A stretch of DNA of 6,957 bases from assembly GCA_038215275.1 (NCBI GenBank), contig JBBQRA010000280.1, positions 1 through 6,957 of the forward strand. Reading direction: 5' to 3'. The position numbers and the translations under genes were made by a program. The DNA comes from Ga0077553 sp038215275. GTDB taxonomy: Bacteria; Acidobacteriota; Terriglobia; Bryobacterales; Bryobacteraceae. Below, piece after piece: positions 1-5,655 of this stretch (position 1 is its first letter; every line of letters starts with the position of its first letter). The notes below the pieces were generated by a model. The model was not told where the DNA came from. It did no database searches and worked only from the letters and a program-made list of their open reading frames with translations.

Positions 1-1648
1 CGCCCCGTTGCGGCGTGCCGGGCCGTTGAGGCCCCCCCCCCCCCCAGCAAAGCAAAACCAACCAGGCCTCATACAACACCCCCACCCCGTCCAACGTGTC
101 GCAATCCTCAGCCCCCTTATCCGGCCGCCACCGCACAATCCGCGGAAACCGCAGCGCGTACCCGCTCTTATGCCGTGGGCTCTTCTGCACCCCATCGAAC
201 GCAACTTCCAGCACCACCTCCGGCCGCAATAAACTCACCCGGCCGTATTTCTCCACCGTCGCCGCCTTGAACAACACCGTCAACTGCCGAATCTCCTCAT
301 CCGTCAACCCGCTATACGCCTTCCCCACATTCAAAAAGCGATCCCCCGACCGCACTGCAAACGTCACATCGCTCAACACGCTCGCCCGCCTCCCGTGCCC
401 CTGCTCCGCCGCCGTCACCACCACGTCCAACGTCCCGTACGGCCGCTTCACCTTCAGCCAGTTCCCGCCCCGTTTCCCCGACTCATACAAACTTCCCACC
501 CGCTTCAGAATCAAACCCTCATTCCCTCGGCCCCGCGCCGCTAAAAACCGCTCTTCAATCTCCCCGTGGGATGACAGCCGCACCTGAGGCGCCATATGCC
601 GCAGCCCCAACCGCTCCAATTCCCGCCGACGCTCCTCCACCGGCACGGAAAACTGCAGATCCCCGCCCAACAGCAATAAGTCATACGCCAGAAAGATCAC
701 CGGCACCTCGGCCATCGTCTTCGCCGAAACCTGCTTCCGCGCAATCCGCTGCTGCAAGACGCTGAACGCCAGCGCCCGCCCCTCCCGCCAAGCCAGAATC
801 TCCCCGTCCAGCACCAATGGTCCCGCCAACGGCGCCAACTCCAGAATCACCTCCGGAAACGCCGCCGTTGTCTCTTCCAATCCCCGCGTAAATAGCCTCA
901 CTCGTCCCGCGTCGATATGCGCCTGTGCCCGGATGCCGTCGTACTTGTCTTCCACCCACCATTCCCCCGGATCCGCTAGGTCTCCCACCGCGTCCAGCGG
1001 CTTCGCCAGCATGAAATCGAGCGGATGAAAAAGCACCGCTTCGATCTCGCCTACCGTCCCGTTCCGCGCCGCCCGCGCCACCCGCGCCAAGTCCCCGGAC
1101 CGGTTGTTCGCCCCCCGCACCGCGTCCCCCGTCAACCCCGTCGCGGCCGCCAAGGCCTCCTCCACCATCTTCTCCTGCAGCCCAATCCGCAGGTTCCCTG
1201 TAATCCCCTTCACGAAATACTTCAGCGCCAGCCAATCGAACGTCCGAAATGCGCCGGCCAGTAACTCCACCTTCCGCGCCGTCCGTCGCGCCTGCTCCAG
1301 TTCGGCGTACAGCGTCTCCGCCTGCGCCAGCGTCATATCCCGGCCCTCGGTATGCCGCCGCACCAGCAACGCCACCGTCTCTCCCGTATCGCCCACCTCC
1401 CGGTAGCAGGTCCCGATCATTTCGAGGTCCCACCCGGTCACCTGAACCAGCGCCTCCCGCAGTGTCGCGTGCCCCACTGACATCTTCCGCCGGTCGCTCG
1501 CCGGAAACGCCCGGCCCGATAGATACAGCACCGCCCGCGCCAGATCCTCATCCCCCAGCGTCGCCAGGTACGCCGCTACCCGCGCAATCTTCTCATTCCG
1601 TCCCGGAGCAGCCGCCACCGCCTCCGCGCACGCCGCCAGCGCCTTCAC
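1..1648 (-). CDS. ATP-dependent DNA ligase (ligase-associated repair cassette type), 3' end outside window
   Basis: The protein seals nicks in duplex DNA using ATP, through a ligase-adenylate on a lysine, and probably acts in DNA repair with the exonuclease encoded just upstream. Residues 1-200 form a helical DNA-binding region (for example LKYFVKGITGNLRIG near 142-156). The nucleotidyltransferase core follows: motif I EDKYDGIR with nucleophile K235 and R240, LDGEIL with E283, EGLILK at 377-382 and WLKVK at 397-401. The OB domain ends with RFPRIVRWRPDK. I chose the GTG start at 1648-1646, which overlaps the exonuclease stop, because VKALAA..PGRNEKIARVAAYL resembles family N-termini. The frame stays open to the window edge (549 codons), although the family normally ends soon after the RxxDK/DTL segment near residue 518. 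The extra tail passes through a G14 run and looks unnatural; an indel is possible. Family membership is very likely; the true C-terminus is unknown. Confidence 0.93.
   Translation of the reverse strand, partial: MKALAACAEAVAAAPGRNEKIARVAAYLATLGDEDLARAVLYLSGRAFPASDRRKMSVGHATLREALVQVTGWDLEMIGTCYREVGDTGETVALLVRRHTEGRDMTLAQAETLYAELEQARRTARKVELLAGAFRTFDWLALKYFVKGITGNLRIGLQEKMVEEALAAATGLTGDAVRGANNRSGDLARVARAARNGTVGEIEAVLFHPLDFMLAKPLDAVGDLADPGEWWVEDKYDGIRAQAHIDAGRVRLFTRGLEETTAAFPEVILELAPLAGPLVLDGEILAWREGRALAFSVLQQRIARKQVSAKTMAEVPVIFLAYDLLLLGGDLQFSVPVEERRRELERLGLRHMAPQVRLSSHGEIEERFLAARGRGNEGLILKRVGSLYESGKRGGNWLKVKRPYGTLDVVVTAAEQGHGRRASVLSDVTFAVRSGDRFLNVGKAYSGLTDEEIRQLTVLFKAATVEKYGRVSLLRPEVVLEVAFDGVQKSPRHKSGYALRFPRIVRWRPDKGAEDCDTLDGVGVLYEAWLVLLCWGGGGPQRPGTPQRG
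32..45. repeat. 14-base poly-C run (poly-G on the ligase strand)
   Basis: Fourteen consecutive C occupy this stretch, with another C-rich patch (acccccacccc) at about 78-88. In the ligase frame the run encodes consecutive glycines beyond the normal family C-terminus. Runs of this length are prone to slippage in replication and to error in sequencing. None of the three minus-strand frames meets a stop between the run and position 1. It could be a natural hypervariable tract or an assembly fault near an edge. Confidence 0.95.
1645..1648 (-). promoter_or_regulatory. GTGA stop/start overlap coupling exonuclease to ligase
   Basis: Read on the minus strand, the exonuclease ends GTG TGA and the ligase begins GTG AAG, sharing the four bases GTGA. 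Such overlaps usually mean translational coupling, where terminating ribosomes restart on the next gene. No separate ligase promoter or strong ribosome binding site is evident upstream. Coupling is inferred from the geometry. Confidence 0.7.
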
Positions 1649-2628
1649 ACCTGCACCTCCGCCGCGCTCGCCGCCGCAGCCACCGCGTCCCAACCCCGCT
1701 GCCGCAGCAACCGCGCAAACTGGTCCGCATAACCATGAACAATATCCACCCGCCGAGCCCCCGTCTGCTCCACGATGGCCAGCAACTCCCGGAAACCCGC
1801 ATGATCCGAATACGGAATCAGCACATCCGCGCCGGATCGCGCCCGCGCACTGTCCACCGCCGCCCATCCCGAAACCAGCGCCACCCGTACCTTCGCCGCC
1901 GGCGCCGCCAAGGAATCCTGCAACCCGGGGGTCACCACCAGCGGCCGCGTCTCGTCCTTCCGCCTTTCATAACGCTCCCAATTCGGAAACGAGATCCCTT
2001 CCGCCTCATAGTAGGGAATCAGCCCCGCAATCGCTCCGTGTACCGCGCACGGCAGGCCCGCCCTCGTCAGCGTATGCACGATTTCCTGCCCCCGCCCTAA
2101 ACCATATCCCAGGAAGACTGGCACCAACCCAGCCGCCACCGATTCCGCCGCAAAGCGCACGATCCGCTCCTGCGCCTCCGCCACCGACAGAAAGTCGTAA
2201 ATCGGCAATGCAAAGGTCGACTCAATGATTAGCCGGTCACAGGGCACAATCTCGGTCGCCCACCCGCAGATCGGCGCCGCCAGCTTAATGTCGCCCGTGT
2301 AGACCGTTCGCTCGCCTTCGTACTCAATCAATAACTGCGCCGCCCCCAAAATATGAGCCGCCCGCAGCGCCGTCAATCGCGCCCCGCGAAACTCCATCGT
2401 CTCGCCAGGATCCAGCCGCAATACCTCTTGCGTCCGGCCCTCCGGCAATGGCCACCGATGCCGGTAAATGCCAGCCGTGATCCGCGTCGCGATCACGGTT
2501 CGATGGAGTCCCCGCGCGTGGTCGCTGTGCGCATGCGATAACCAGGCATGTTCCACCGCCGTCCGCGGATCCAGCCATAAGTCGATCGCCGGAACGTGAA
2601 TCCCCTCGGGCCGAAATAAGATTTCCAT
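1645..2628 (-). CDS. Ligase-associated DNA exonuclease, metallo-beta-lactamase/beta-CASP fold
   Basis: This is a predicted zinc-dependent nuclease of the MBL/beta-CASP superfamily, in the group known to be encoded beside bacterial ATP-dependent ligases (TIGR04122-like, from memory), and so a DNA-repair enzyme. With the start at 2628 it has 327 residues, close to family length. Metal-site motifs are visible: SHAHSDH at 31-37 (H32, H34, D36, H37), AAHILGA with H92, and YTGD with D113. IIESTFALP near 134-142 and PYSDHAGF in the C-terminal third match beta-CASP/MBL motifs, and IVHGYADQ near the end is also typical. An in-frame start 45 bases upstream (2673) would add MTTWCWAISP.., which has no family counterpart and lies inside ndh, so ATG 2628 is preferred. 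No strong Shine-Dalgarno is seen (AAGTGGG abuts the start). It is the first gene of an operon with the ligase. The substrate is inferred from the family, not visible here. Confidence 0.92.
   Translation of the reverse strand: MEILFRPEGIHVPAIDLWLDPRTAVEHAWLSHAHSDHARGLHRTVIATRITAGIYRHRWPLPEGRTQEVLRLDPGETMEFRGARLTALRAAHILGAAQLLIEYEGERTVYTGDIKLAAPICGWATEIVPCDRLIIESTFALPIYDFLSVAEAQERIVRFAAESVAAGLVPVFLGYGLGRGQEIVHTLTRAGLPCAVHGAIAGLIPYYEAEGISFPNWERYERRKDETRPLVVTPGLQDSLAAPAAKVRVALVSGWAAVDSARARSGADVLIPYSDHAGFRELLAIVEQTGARRVDIVHGYADQFARLLRQRGWDAVAAAASAAEVQV
2475..2498. repeat. Inverted repeat CCGTGATC-N8-GATCACGG inside the exonuclease gene
   Basis: Two perfect 8-base arms (2475-2482 and 2491-2498) flank an 8-base GC-rich spacer. 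The element lies within the exonuclease coding region, where it encodes part of VIATRITAG, about 150 bases upstream of the ndh start. The symmetry is a direct observation. A role as an operator or hairpin is not supported by anything else; the repeated coding pattern of VIATRIT could produce it by chance. Confidence 0.5.
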
Positions 2629-2650
2629 CCCACTTGTTATCGTAGGGGAT

Positions 2651-3946
2651 ATGGCCCAACACCACGTTGTCATCGTCGGAGGGGGCTTCGCCGGTCTCGC
2701 CGCGGCAAGAGCGCTAGGTCGAAAGGACGTTCAAGTTACCCTGATTGACCGTCGGAACTTCCACCTCTTTCAGCCGCTGCTCTATCAGGTAGCCACCGGC
2801 GGTCTCTCCCCTGCGGACATCTGCGCGCCCATCCGCGCCGTGCTGCGCCGGTACAAAAATGTTCGCACCATCCTCGCCGAGGTTACCGGATTCGACCTCG
2901 CCGGCAAACGCGTCCTCCTGGCCGACGGCGAAATGGCGTTCGACTCCTTGCTCGTCGCCGCCGGCGCCCGCCACCACTACTTCGGCAACGACCAGTGGGA
3001 GACGCTCGCCCCGGGCCTCAAGTCCATCGAAGATGCCACCGCCATCCGCCGCAAAATCCTCTTTGCGTTCGAATCCGCCGAACGCGAACCCGACATCAAC
3101 AAACGGCGCGCCTGGCTCACCTTCGTTGTCGTCGGTGGCGGACCCACCGGCGTCGAGCTCGCCGGCGCCCTCGGCGAGATCGCTAATGATACCCTCCGTG
3201 ACGACTTCCGTAGCTTCCGGCCCGAAGAAGCTCGCATCCTACTGCTCGATGCCGGCGAACAGATCCTCAGCAACTTCCCCAACGATCTAGGCGTTGCCGC
3301 CGAAATGGCACTTCTGAAGCTCGGCGTCCGTTGCCTCAATAAGCGATACGTCACCGCCATCGACGAAGAAGGCGCAACCGTCAAGAACGGGGAAAACACG
3401 GACCGCATCGAGGCAAAAACTGTCATCTGGGCCGCCGGGGTCAAGGGCTCTCCCCTCGCTGCGAAACTAGCCGAAGCCGCCGGCCTCGTCGCGGACCGCG
3501 CCGGACGTGTCCCCGTTACCGCCGACTGTTCGCTCGAAGGCTTCCCCAACGTGTTCGCCCTCGGAGACATGGCCGCCTACCTCGGCGCCGATGGTAAAGC
3601 CCTGCCCGGTGTTGCGCCCGTCGCAATGCAGCAGGGCCCCTACGCCGCCCGGACGATTCTCGACCGGCTCGCCAACCGTACTACTCCGCCCTTCCGGTAC
3701 GTCGATAAAGGCAACCTCGCCACCGTCGGCCGCCACTTTGCCGTCGCCGACATCAACGGAATCCATGCCACCGGTTTCATCGCTTGGCTCATGTGGCTAT
3801 TCATTCACCTCATGTTCCTCGTCGGCTTCCAGAGTCGCCTCCAGGTCTTCATCCATTGGGCCTTTCAGTACATCTCGTTCAACCGCAACGCCCGGCTCAT
3901 CACGGCCAACGCCCTCATTCCGAAGGGACATACAGGGAACGGATAA
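2651..3946 (+). CDS. ndh: Type II NADH:quinone oxidoreductase (NDH-2)
   Basis: NDH-2 is a single-subunit flavoprotein that passes electrons from NADH to membrane quinone without pumping protons. The first Rossmann motif VGGGFAGLAAARALG (residues 9-23) with acidic D33 binds FAD. RNFHLFQPLLYQVATGGLSP (36-55) is the conserved family segment. The second dinucleotide fold is VGGGPTGVELAGALGE (161-176), with D200 ending its second strand, as suits NADH. FPNVFALGDMAAY (298-310) is the second FAD motif and GVAPVAMQQG (320-329) the segment before the quinone site. A hydrophobic, aromatic C-terminus (about 375-410, WLMWLFIHLMFLVGF) matches the amphipathic membrane anchor. At 431 residues it is full length. 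ATG 2651 sits just before the FAD fold; AGGGG at 2644-2648 is only two bases away, an unusually tight ribosome site. Its end overlaps fliM by 32 bases. Confidence 0.96.
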   Translation: MAQHHVVIVGGGFAGLAAARALGRKDVQVTLIDRRNFHLFQPLLYQVATGGLSPADICAPIRAVLRRYKNVRTILAEVTGFDLAGKRVLLADGEMAFDSLLVAAGARHHYFGNDQWETLAPGLKSIEDATAIRRKILFAFESAEREPDINKRRAWLTFVVVGGGPTGVELAGALGEIANDTLRDDFRSFRPEEARILLLDAGEQILSNFPNDLGVAAEMALLKLGVRCLNKRYVTAIDEEGATVKNGENTDRIEAKTVIWAAGVKGSPLAAKLAEAAGLVADRAGRVPVTADCSLEGFPNVFALGDMAAYLGADGKALPGVAPVAMQQGPYAARTILDRLANRTTPPFRYVDKGNLATVGRHFAVADINGIHATGFIAWLMWLFIHLMFLVGFQSRLQVFIHWAFQYISFNRNARLITANALIPKGHTGNG

Positions 3947-4901
3947 GAAACGCCTTCTTCTTGCCCTGTGCCGCCACCTGACCCTGAAATTTCAACCGCC
4001 CATTCACGAGCAGGTTCAGCGGCTTCTCGGTCGAGAAGTCGAACGCCAGAACATCCCCCTCCTCTAGCGCCAGCAGGTCCTCCACCTTCAAAGTCGGTCC
4101 CTGCAGACGAGCGTCCATCTGAATGGATCCCGGTTTCACCAACCGCAGCACTCTTCGTTGGTCGGCTTCGGATGCCTCGCTCCGGCGGTTGGACCATCCC
4201 TGGTCAAACTTCTGCCGCAGCATCTTGATGATGATCGACGGGATCCCAATGTTCATCATCCCGGTCATCTCACCCACCCGAATCTCCAGCGAAATCGCCA
4301 CCACCGCCTCGTTCGGCGCCATGAACTGGAGCAGCGAGGGCTCCGTCTCGTGGCTCTCAATCGAGAAGGAGACATTCGTCACCTGCCGCCAGCTTTCGCG
4401 CAAATCGTGCAGGATGATCCGAACCACCACCTCGACAATGCTTTGCTCGATCTCGGTGATCTCCCGCGTCACCCGGCTTGACGCCGTCGGCTTGCCCGAC
4501 CCACCCAGCAGCATCTCGAGGATCGGGAATACCAGCGTCGGATTGATCTCGAGCACGCCGTTGCCATCGTAAGGCCGCATGCCCATCGCGATAATGCAAC
4601 TCGGCGAAGGCAGGCACTGGCTGAACTCGAGGAACGACAACTGCTCCACGGATACCAGATTCACCATCACATAAGCGCGCAGATAGGCCGAAAGGCTCGA
4701 CGCCAAACTCCGGGCAAAGTTCTCGTGCAGCAGATGGATCGACCGGAGTTGATCTTTCGCAATCCGGTCAGGACGCCGGAAGTCGTACGGCAGCGCTCGC
4801 CTCGCCGGATCGTCGTCCTCCGTCTTCGCCTGCTCTTCTGCCAGGCGGCGGAATACGCCATCAATCTCGTCTTGGCTGAGTACCCGGTCCGAAGTGGCCA
4901 T
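3915..4901 (-). CDS. fliM: Flagellar motor switch protein FliM
   Basis: FliM forms part of the cytoplasmic C-ring, binds CheY-phosphate and sets the direction of flagellar rotation. The protein has 328 residues, as expected. LSQDEIDGVF (8-17) is the N-terminal CheY-binding peptide. YDFRRPDRI (39-47) and the helix with LHENFARSLASSLSAYLR (58-75) lead into the middle domain, which carries the GGSG motif in MLLGGSGKP (130-138). The C-terminal SpoA domain (about 250-323) has VEDLLALEEGDVLAFD and LLVNGRLKFQG. ATG 4901 is chosen because the CheY peptide then starts near residue 8; an upstream TTG at 4931 would add ten atypical residues. No clear Shine-Dalgarno precedes it. No other flagellar gene lies in the window, so this is a solitary or edge-of-cluster copy. 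All landmark motifs are present, so I expect it to be functional. Confidence 0.96.
   Translation of the reverse strand: MATSDRVLSQDEIDGVFRRLAEEQAKTEDDDPARRALPYDFRRPDRIAKDQLRSIHLLHENFARSLASSLSAYLRAYVMVNLVSVEQLSFLEFSQCLPSPSCIIAMGMRPYDGNGVLEINPTLVFPILEMLLGGSGKPTASSRVTREITEIEQSIVEVVVRIILHDLRESWRQVTNVSFSIESHETEPSLLQFMAPNEAVVAISLEIRVGEMTGMMNIGIPSIIIKMLRQKFDQGWSNRRSEASEADQRRVLRLVKPGSIQMDARLQGPTLKVEDLLALEEGDVLAFDFSTEKPLNLLVNGRLKFQGQVAAQGKKKAFLIRSLYVPSE
3932..3969. terminator. Possible two-part hairpin at the convergent ndh/fliM ends
   Basis: ACAGGG (3932-3937) pairs with CCCTGT (3964-3969), and inside it AAGAA (3945-3949) pairs with TTCTT (3955-3959) around a 5-base loop, separated by an unequal internal loop. 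It spans the ndh stop codon and the last codons of fliM, where a bidirectional terminator would be expected. There is no clean U-run on either side, so it is a weak candidate. Confidence 0.28.
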
Positions 4902-4909
4902 ACGAGTTA

Positions 4910-4937
4910 GTATCGGGGGTCCGCGGTGCAATCTGTA
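4910..4937 (-). promoter_or_regulatory. Weak flagellar sigma-28-like promoter candidate upstream of fliM
   Basis: On the minus strand, TACA (4934-4937) is followed after 16 bases by CCCGATAC (4910-4917), which resembles the sigma-28 pattern TAAA-N15-GCCGATAA at 3 of 4 and 6 of 8 positions. The spacer is one base longer than ideal, and the -10 element ends only 8 bases before the ATG, so the transcript would have almost no leader. It is suggestive only because the gene is flagellar. Confidence 0.2.
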
Positions 4938-4957
4938 TGTAAGAAAAATCCGGCCAG

Positions 4958-4963
4958 TACACT
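4958..4963 (+). promoter_or_regulatory. Possible -10 element (TACACT) for the HAD/pseudokinase pair
   Basis: TACACT matches 4 of 6 bases of TATAAT and lies 8 bases before ATG 4972, in the only relatively AT-rich stretch of the window (4931-4975). No convincing -35 hexamer is seen at the right distance. If used, transcription would begin at or next to the start codon, giving a leaderless message. AGAAGA at 4964-4969 could alternatively be a very close ribosome site. Confidence 0.2.
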
Positions 4964-4971
4964 AGAAGAAT

Positions 4972-5649
4972 ATGACAGTAGCGGGAATGCTAACCGCCGC
5001 CCCCGGCTTAGCCCTCATTTTTGACATGGATGGAGTGATCGTGGATTCCAATCCCCTCCATGGCCACGTTTGGCGGGAATATCTGCAGAAGTTCGGTATT
5101 TCTGCCGATGGGATTGATACGAGTATGCAAGGCAAACGGAACGATGAAATCGTACGCGAGCTTTTCGGCTCCTTCGTTGATGACGAACAGATCTTTGCTC
5201 ACGGCGCGGGCAAAGAGGCGCTCTATCGTCAACGAATGGCGGAGCAACTCGAAGCGAATCTCATGCCCGGCCTCCGCGCTATCCTCGATCACAACCGGCA
5301 GCGGCCTCTCGGCGTCGGCTCCAACGCCGAGCCCGCCAACATCGACTTCGTTCTCGACGGCACCGCTCTCCGCCCCTACTTCCGCGCCGTCGTCGATGGC
5401 CACCAGGTTGCCAACCCCAAGCCGGCCCCCGACATCTATCTCCGCGTGGCTGCCCAACTCGGCGTCCCGCCCGCCAACTGTATCGTCTTTGAGGATTCGC
5501 CTTCCGGCATTGCTGCCGGCCTCGCTATGGGGGCTCGCGTCGTCGGCGTCTGCCGGCATGGGAGGCAACTGCCAGGAACCCAACTCTCCATAAGGGATTT
5601 CGAGGACCCATCCTTGGCCCACTGGCTCGCCGCCCAGGAGCCAATGTAG
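4972..5649 (+). CDS. HAD-superfamily hydrolase, beta-phosphoglucomutase-like
   Basis: This is a Mg-dependent phosphohydrolase or phosphomutase of HAD subfamily I with an alpha-helical cap, most likely acting on a small sugar phosphate or phosphoglycolate-like compound in the cytoplasm. Motif I is FDMDGVIVDS (17-26), with nucleophile D18 and acid/base D20. H30 and R56 (in QGKRNDEI) sit where beta-phosphoglucomutase keeps cap-hinge and substrate residues. Motif II is GVGSNAE with S117, motif III NPKPAPDIYL with K150, and motif IV VFEDSPSG with E174 and D175. The length, 225 residues, is usual. ATG 4972 is taken; ATG 4987 is also possible and leaves the active site intact. The gene ends 6 bases before the hybrid-kinase-like gene, so the two are probably cotranscribed. 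The exact substrate cannot be read from sequence; phosphatase and mutase roles are both open. Confidence 0.92.
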   Translation: MTVAGMLTAAPGLALIFDMDGVIVDSNPLHGHVWREYLQKFGISADGIDTSMQGKRNDEIVRELFGSFVDDEQIFAHGAGKEALYRQRMAEQLEANLMPGLRAILDHNRQRPLGVGSNAEPANIDFVLDGTALRPYFRAVVDGHQVANPKPAPDIYLRVAAQLGVPPANCIVFEDSPSGIAAGLAMGARVVGVCRHGRQLPGTQLSIRDFEDPSLAHWLAAQEPM

Positions 5650-5655
5650 CGGACG

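Noticed and set aside
96..587. Plus-strand frame of 163 codons at the left edge
   Set aside because: It is antisense to the ligase OB-domain coding region and has no homology-like pattern.
681..1433. Minus-strand frame of 250 codons rich in Gly, Arg and Ala
   Set aside because: It is the shifted frame of the ligase gene; the ligase frame carries KYDG, EGLILK and WLKVK motifs, while this one is low-complexity.
1249..2100. Long plus-strand frame of 283 codons, rich in Pro and Arg
   Set aside because: It lies antisense to the ligase and exonuclease genes, has low-complexity Pro/Arg/Ser composition typical of a GC-rich shadow frame, and shows no recognisable motif.
2629..2673. Upstream in-frame start for the exonuclease at 2673
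   Set aside because: The 15 added residues have no family counterpart and would overlap the ndh start; ATG 2628 puts the HxHxDH motif at the usual depth.
4902..4931. TTG start for fliM at 4931
   Set aside because: It would add MHRGPPILTR before the CheY-binding peptide, unlike known FliM N-termini, and uses a rare start codon without a better ribosome site.
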